64,000 bases of DNA from NCBI GenBank assembly GCA_000827205.1, contig KN832554.1, positions 489,263 to 553,262 on the forward strand. Direction: 5' to 3'. Position 1 is the first letter of the stretch. Each line of letters begins with the position of its first letter. Below, in pieces: positions 58,214 through 64,000 of this stretch. The position numbers were made by a program, and so were the translations under genes. The notes below the pieces were generated by a model that saw only the letters and a program-made list of their open reading frames with translations, did not search any database and was not told the origin of the DNA. The stretch is from Plicaturopsis crispa FD-325 SS-3. Its lineage: Eukaryota; Basidiomycota; Agaricomycetes; Amylocorticiales; Amylocorticiaceae.

Positions 58214-59376
58214 ATGCACGACGTTAAAGTCGGTGTACTTGGTGCGACGGGCACAGTCGGCCAGCGCTTCATTACGCTGCTTTCGGTGCACCCGTACTTC
58301 GTGATTCATGCTCTCGGCGCATCTGCACGCTCAGCTGGCAAGCCATATGCAAAGGCGGTGACGTGGAAGCAGACAGTGCGCATACCGAGCGTCGTACGGG
58401 ACATGGTCGTCCAGGAGTGCAACCCGGAGCATTTCAAGGAGTGTGCCGTAGTGTTCTCCGGTCTGGACGCAGATGCCGCAGGAGATATCGGTGAGTCGAG
58501 CTCGAAGTAAGAAAGCATGCGAAGTCCAGTACACTGATTGCCATCGCCGCAGAATCTGCCTTCAGATCGGCTGAACTCGCTGTGTTCTCCAACGCAAAAA
58601 ACTACCGTCGGGATCCCCTTGTACCCCTAATCGTCCCCCTCGTCAACGGCCCTCATCTCAGCATAGTGCCCCAACAACAGGCGCTTCACTCGCCGCCCTT
58701 GAAAAAGGGTTTCATCGTCACCAATGCCAACTGCTCTACCACGGCAGCCGTTGTGCCCCTCGCCGCACTCGAAAAGTCATTTGGCCCGATAGAATCATGC
58801 ATGATCACGACCATGCAGGCCATCTCCGGCGCCGGCTACCCTGGCGTCCCCTCTCTCGACATCATGGACAACGTCGTGCCCTATGTCAGCGGCGAGGAGG
58901 AAAAAATGGAGTGGGAGACGCTCAAAATCCTCGGCGGCATCAAGCGCGAGGACGACGGCACCAAGTCGTTCGACATGCACGCCGCGCACCCGCTCCGCAT
59001 CTCCGCCTCCTGCAACCGCGTGCCCGTCATCGACGGCCACACCGAGTGCATCTCCATCCGCTTCGCGCGCCGGCCGCCCCCGAGCCCGCAGCAGGTGCGC
59101 GAGGTGCTGGCGGCGTACACGAGCGAGCCGCAGTCGCTCGGCTGCCCCAGCGCGCCGCTGCACTCGATATTTGTGCACGAGGAGCCGGACCGGCCCCAGC
59201 CGCGCCTCGACCGCTACTACCAGGACGGCGCGGGCGTGTCGGTGGGCCGCGTGCGGCAGTGTCGGGTGCTCGATATAAAGTTCGTGGTGCTCGCAAATAA
59301 CGTGAGCATCGGTGCGGCGACGAGTAGTATTATCAACGCGGAGCTCGCGGTGGTAAAGGGCGTGATCAGCGTTTAG
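58214..59376 (+). CDS. HOM2: aspartate-semialdehyde dehydrogenase
   Basis: Converts aspartyl-4-phosphate to aspartate semialdehyde in the Thr/Met/Ile pathway. Exons 58214-58490 and 58553-59376; 366 aa. Landmarks: VGVLGATGTVGQRF (NADP loop), VFSGLDADAAGDIG, the catalytic Cys153 in VTNANCSTTAAVVPLAA, QAISGAGYPG, and the substrate/active-site region NRVPVIDGHTECISIRF with its conserved His. The second half of exon 2 is very GC rich. An upstream in-frame ATG at 58145 would add 23 unconserved residues; most fungal enzymes start close to the Rossmann strand, so 58214 is preferred. It shares a short divergent promoter with EMC6. Confidence 0.95.
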
Positions 59377-60078
59377 ACGGGGTGTCGTGGGCCCTCGCAA
59401 GGGCGAGTAGAGAAAGAAGATCTTATGGCATACATGTACAATAAAATTCTGTCTTGCAAATTGGCCGCAAAACATAGTGCACGACTCATTAGAATAGCAG
59501 CTGCCTATACATAGATCTGTAGGAACGGGCCGTTGAAGACAAGAACTCGGCTACGTGCTTGGAGAACATCTCGAAGTCTATGCAAGCCTGGTACTTCTCC
59601 ATCGATGGGGGAACGCCAGATAACGGCAGAGTCATCGGTAGAGTACTTGAGAACGTCCGCGTCGACGGATTTAGGGCTAGCGTAGCTATGTCGAACGGGT
59701 GACCGGAAGAATATCGGAAGAACGCACGCCGTATATAACTTGGCAGCGTGGCAGGGTTGCAACGGAGGATCCATTTTGGAGATGGGAGAGAGAGTTGGGG
59801 CATGCGAGTTGCATGCGAGTGAAAAAAATATGACGTGCTGAAGAGGATGTGTTGTGCGACAGTACTTCCTACAGTAGCGCAAGTTCACCCTTTCAGATCG
59901 GAGCGCCGGAATTGATTGAACGGGGTGTCGAGGTCAGCCGCCAGCTTTGGGCCGATGTAGTAGTCACAACCATGCGAGCTATCGGCGGAGTGGGCTCCAG
60001 AGTTGGGAATGCAGGGATAACACCGTCGCGCGACAGCGGTTCAAGGGCATGATCGAGAGCAAAACATTGGCAATAATG
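59377..60078. other. intergenic, no gene supported
   Basis: Between the HOM2 stop and the F-box stop (convergent). Minus-strand open frames of 104 and 127 codons (59489-59888) overlap in different frames and have no recognisable features. Confidence 0.5.
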
Positions 60079-61376
60079 CTACGCGGTAGTCAGCGGAATA
60101 AGAAATTGCGACGGTTGCGAATACGGCGTTTTCGTTATTTCTGAAAGCGTAGGTATGCCTGAATTGAGCACATTCAGGAACTTTGGGTGGATGTAGCTGC
60201 GAGGAACACTGAGGAACTCGAGGGGACAGCCAGACCGCGCTACCAGCTTCGACACCGACCAGCCACCGTAGATTATGCTGAGCTGCGCGCGGCGCAGGCT
60301 AGGGAGTGTCCACATCTTCAGGAAAGCGTCCAAATTCGTCCTAGAGTCAACGGTGAAGGTGTGTAGGTCGGGTACAACCATGGGGGAGAAATCTTGCTCT
60401 TCCAATGGAAGATACCTATCCAGCTCAAGATCGTCGTATGAAATCCAAAAGACACGCAAGTTGGGGGACAGGGCGAATAATTCGCGAAATCCCCGCAGGG
60501 TTACGATAGGTTGGATGATAGTGATCTCGGTCAGGTTCTTCCAAGGTATGACATGGACGTGTTCGACGAGATCGACACCTATGTTGTGAACGCCACTGAT
60601 TTCGAACGTGCGGAGTCGTGGTGCATCGGTTATGATGATTGAGAAGGGATTGTGGGCGTGTATAGAGAGTGTTTCGAGTGAAGGCATAATGCGAGATGCA
60701 TGCGAGATTCCAAGGGCTCGGTCGATTATATGTGAGGGACCACCAACATGTAGATGCTTCCATCGTGAGACAAACGAAGCTACACTGTCTGCACAGGCTG
60801 CACAGTTGCCGGAAGGCAGAGCAAGGGAAAGTGGCAGGTGCTTAGACATCGATAGCCATGTCCGAAGAGGCTCAGCCGCAACTTCGTGTTCCAGACTCTG
60901 ATGTCCTGCGATCGCGAGTGAGCACCAGAGGCGGGGCGTTGTGGTTGCAATGGCTCTCCAGAGTTTGCAGATCTGAACCAAAAGCAAAGGTGCTGTTCGC
61001 TCGCTTGGAACCACGAAATCGTCGTGCGGAAGACAGTGAATGAATATCTCTGCCCAGAGTTCGGGAGGGATGTGGCGTGCAGGCGCTAGCATTGCTGGTC
61101 TCGCTCCGTGTAAGACCTAGAAATGTTTTTAGTTTACCTGGCTATTAGTATCTCTTGCCAGTGGATCTACTCACAAATTTCGTTGCGGCGGTTATAATCG
61201 CTCAACCTGAGCCTGGAGAGCTTGGTTGACGATGAACGCAAGATGTCCGAGTCGATGAAAGCTGAAGCTGGGTCTGAAAGGATCTGGCCAGGCGGAGGAA
61301 CCTCAAGAACCTGGGGAGCGGGTATTAATTTCACGTGGAATAACCATATTTGGAACACAATCGAAAGTCCGCTCAT
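60079..61376 (-). CDS. F-box protein of the agaricomycete LRR-like family
   Basis: Exons 61376-61175 and 61103-60079 give 408 aa in phase. The second exon begins APARHIPPELWAEIFIHCLP, the typical agaricomycete F-box (R-x-P-P-E-L-x-x-E-I-F-x-x-C), then LLVQICKLWRAIATTTPRLW. About 250 residues with irregular leucine-rich strands follow (PSLETLSIHA, NLTEITIIQP, SLRRAQLSIIYGG), which likely bind a target for SCF ubiquitination. The short first exon supplies a leader with SSTKLSRLRLSDYNRRNEI. The acceptor that keeps the frame (CGGAG|CGAGACC) is weak, and the exact N terminus is uncertain. Target unknown. Confidence 0.85.
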
Positions 61377-61867
61377 TCTCCGAATCTTCGAACCAAAACA
61401 TGGTTTTGTTCCTGGCTCGTCGAGTTTGTCTTCGTTTCCTCATATTTCCTCGATTTTGTATACCCTGGCAGCGTTTTCGGTGGCGAAGAATACGCGTATA
61501 TAGGTCGGTCTGCGCGCTCTGTAAAAATCTATTATAGCTAGGCCGGTTAGGCTTATTTGAAACCTGGACAGAAATCTAAAGGACGCTGCTGGACGCGACG
61601 GTGGTCCTCGTGTTATACGCGTGTCGCGGTTCTTTCATTCCACGAAAAAAGACATTGTCTCCGATACACGAGTCAGGACACGGCGCAGACTTGTACAAGA
61701 TACCTCACGACTCTGACAACACGCTATATACACCCACATCTCCCAGTCAAAAATCTCTTCAACATACTCCATCACGATATCTTCCTATCGAGCTTAACAT
61801 CATACCAGTCACGATATAGACACGACCGTTTACGCTAAACGCTTTCTGAAGCAATTCACACACCGCA
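61377..61867. other. intergenic divergent promoter region
   Basis: Between the F-box gene and the NADAR gene. A/T-rich near 61715-61745. No gene. Confidence 0.5.
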
Positions 61868-63531
61868 ATGGGATCCTCAAACTCGAAACAGTTTGGTTAT
61901 CCACTGCAGCAGCCATTCTACCCTCCGCTCGCCAAACCGCCGTCACGCTGGTTCGGTGGCCGCAAATCGAAGCAAGAGAGATATGGATGGAATCCGTTTA
62001 TGGCGAACATGCCATTCGCGTGGCCGCAGCAGCAGCAGGCTTACTACCGTGTGTATTCCTTTATAGCCGTGATCGATCTGCATGGCTGACGCCTGGTCAT
62101 GATCACTTTGCAGAACCGCAGGCAATGCCGTTCGGCAACTCTGCATACGTGCCCGGTGGCCAACAGGCGTTTGTCGCACCGCAGTATGCGATGCCGCAAC
62201 CAATCTTGTACCCAGCAGCCATGAACGGTGGATATCCATCCGATTCCGAGCGACATCGCTCTCGTCGATCGCGCGACAGTAGCACCAGGCGGCGGCGGCG
62301 AAGGCGTTCCGAGCAACAGAGCAGTGCGCCATTTATCCCATCCAATATGAACGGACCAGTAATCCCAACTGCAGCTGGCAACGCGGTACCAGTCATACCA
62401 AACCAGCCCGTCGCGCCACCCACGACGACCACCAATGCTCAGGGTTTGCCTGTCGGGTTTGTACCCGCTGATAATGGGGCCGGTGCGCCAGTAGGAATAA
62501 CCGGTCTTCCGCCCCCACGTCCCCCTTCACCACCGCCACCTCCGAATCCGCTCCCCACGCCCCCACGCGACGTATGGAATGAGCACACACCCTACCGAAC
62601 TCTTCTCACCGAACTCCCTGCGACCACTGAATTTTTAGAGCGCAGCCACACCTTGAGCTTGGAGGGTCGCTCTGGAGCCGGGCTTCAGGGAAGGACGGAC
62701 AGCGAAAATGCACCACGCAGGCGGACCCGACCGGGGTTCTTCGGATTTGGGTTGCGGAGAAACCGGGACCGTGACAGAGACAGGAGGGAGGAGGGTGCGG
62801 CGCAGTTTGCAGTTCCTGGGAACATGACTGGGATGGGCACCGGGATAGGCGGGGCCAACCCTGGTGACGCAGGCGGGCCCTCGCAGCCACCGCCGCCCTC
62901 TGTCATGCCGACACCTGTTATCCCGTCGTCACACCGTGCACCCACTCCCGGGCCATCAAATGTTCCAGTCACGCCTGGCTACAGTACCGCACGCCCCACG
63001 TCCCCTTACCCCGCCACAATGCCCAGCCCGGGCCCTAATAATGCTTCCTTTGCACCCCAGCCGCCGCCGCCAATGCCCCCGGCACCACCGATCCACTTCA
63101 CCACTGAATCGCACCCGTGGTTGATGAACCATTCGCCGCATCGCATATTGTACGGCAACCGCACATACCCGTCGGCGTTACATCTTCTCGAGGCTCTGAA
63201 GTTCCTCCCGCACCGTCCCGACATCGCCGAGCGCCTGCGCCTGTGCACAGGCGGCGCGCAGGATGTATACCCCCTGTCCACGCGCCACGACGCGGAGAAG
63301 CGTGGTGACTGGGGCACCGTGTTCAGGGACGTGGTCGCGGAGGTGTTGTATCTGAAGTTCAAGCAGCACCGCGATATCCGAGCTGCGTTGCTAGAGACAG
63401 TAGGACAAGAGCTGATCTACGCACACGAAGATGCGTACTGGGGAGTCGGTCCGGACGGCAATGGTGCGAATGAGATGGGGAAGGGGTTGATGCGCGCTCG
63501 GGACAGGCTGCTCGAAGAGGCTGGCAGATGA
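61868..63531 (+). CDS. proline-rich NADAR (DUF1768) domain protein with a myristoylation-like N terminus
   Basis: Exons 61868-62048 and 62114-63531; 532 aa. It starts MGSSNSKQ, a consensus for N-myristoylation (G2, S6, K7). Residues about 60-360 are disordered: an Arg block (RRRRRRRS), long Pro runs and Gly/Asn stretches. The last 170 residues form a NADAR/YbiA-like domain: a strand and helix around YPSALHLLEALKF, ERLRLCTGGAQDVYPLS, RGDWGTVFRDVVAEVLYLKF, QHRDIRAALLETVGQELIYA, and DAYWGVGPDGNGANEMGKGL. NADAR proteins are N-glycosidases acting on riboflavin intermediates or ADP-ribose. Here the usual Glu of the S-V-E-H helix reads S-A-L-H, so activity is uncertain. Confidence 0.88.
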
Positions 63532-63718
63532 TCGTTTTGTTTACGCTCTCAGTTTTGCCCTTTGCCTTGCTTACTTACTAGGTCATGCCGAGGTCATGTC
63601 CATGTTTCAATATTCACTTACACACAGATTGCTCTACTTACTACTGAATTCCTGTACTGCTCTCTCATATATCGCACTTGGATTAGGAACTAAGCATTAT
63701 GTATAAAATATATCCGGT
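63532..63718. other. short convergent intergenic spacer
   Basis: 3' ends of the NADAR gene and of the edge-truncated minus-strand gene; no gene. Confidence 0.5.
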
Positions 63719-64000
63719 TTACTTTTCTCGTTTCCGCCGTTTGCGTTTCGGCGGATCCTCTGTGCCCCTCGCGTCTTCGGCAGCACCCCCGCTCGCTTTC
63801 GACACGGCTGCGCGTCGCACCTTCTCCGGCACCTTCTCCCAATACAGCGCCTCCTTGGTGCCGTGCACGACCTCTACCACAAGGTGCACGCCATCGGCAC
63901 TTCCAGCATCGTCGAGGCCGTGCAATTGCGCGGTCCCGTGTGCCGAGAAGTGTGCAACGAGGGCCTGGGTATACGACGGGGTTGCGAGGCGGACGTGACA
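63719..64000 (-). CDS. C-terminal part of an unrecognised protein, cut by the window edge
   Basis: A minus-strand open frame runs from the window end to a TAA at 63719 (about 93 codons). It encodes VRLATPSYTQALVAHFSAHG, GVHLVVEVVHGTKEALYWEK, then an Ala/Glu-rich stretch and a basic C terminus PPKRKRRKREK that could be a nuclear or nucleolar signal. The first part looks like a small folded domain (alternating strands and a helix), but I do not recognise the family. The 5' end lies outside the window. Confidence 0.6.
   Translation of the reverse strand, partial: CHVRLATPSYTQALVAHFSAHGTAQLHGLDDAGSADGVHLVVEVVHGTKEALYWEKVPEKVRRAAVSKASGGAAEDARGTEDPPKRKRRKREK

Noticed and set aside
59489-59888. Overlapping minus-strand frames of 104 and 127 codons
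   Set aside because: They overlap in different frames, lack features and sit in a convergent 3' spacer.

Overview
This window is a gene-dense stretch of a basidiomycete nuclear chromosome, most likely a wood-decaying agaricomycete. The evidence is numerous GT-AG introns of about 45-70 nt that often flank very small exons, intron-containing nuclear tRNA genes, single genes on both strands 150-1000 bp apart, and a white-rot gene content: an AA9 polysaccharide monooxygenase and a secreted class II manganese peroxidase. I saw no transposon, retroelement, CRISPR array or plasmid feature. All exon structures were read by eye from splice signals, phase and protein-family conservation, without transcript data.

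Layout. 1-5 kb: the 3' part of a tRNA, an AA9 LPMO (minus) and a PPIL4-type cyclophilin with RRM. 5-17 kb: a BTB protein, P5C dehydrogenase, tRNA-Arg(ACG), two unlike aldo-keto reductases (the second with a membrane anchor), a PAF-acetylhydrolase-like lipase, a protein with a CHORD-like zinc module and a second tRNA-Arg(ACG). 17-29 kb: the U5 snRNP 40K WD protein (minus), a short manganese peroxidase (minus, 16 exons), an unknown nuclear-type protein and a Zn2Cys6 transcription factor. 29-41 kb: an MFS sugar transporter (minus), NEDD8, an AlkB-like dioxygenase (minus), hotdog thioesterase 1, a purine-cytosine permease (minus), a DHA1-type MFS transporter and an ABM-like dimeric alpha/beta-barrel protein (minus). 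42-53 kb: hotdog thioesterase 2, a short-chain dehydrogenase, a Boi/Pob1 SH3-SAM-PH polarity protein (minus), the ITPase HAM1 and hotdog thioesterase 3. 53-64 kb: a TTC27/Emw1 TPR protein, a DUF6593 protein (minus), EMC6 (minus), aspartate-semialdehyde dehydrogenase, an F-box protein (minus), a proline-rich NADAR protein and an edge-truncated gene.

The genes do not form one biosynthetic cluster. Themes are lignocellulose attack with uptake and detoxification (LPMO, MnP, sugar/MFS transporters, aldo-keto reductases), acyl-CoA metabolism (three thioesterase paralogs, all ending in the peroxisomal-type tripeptide AKL), amino-acid metabolism (P5CDH, HOM2) and housekeeping. The most distinctive structure is extreme intron fragmentation: inferred coding exons of 5 nt (LPMO), 9 and 14 nt (MnP), 10 and 17 nt (Zn2Cys6 factor) and 12 and 11 nt (EMC6). 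Two tandem promoter duplications (151 bp and 46 bp) and the dispersed thioesterase family are the other notable features.
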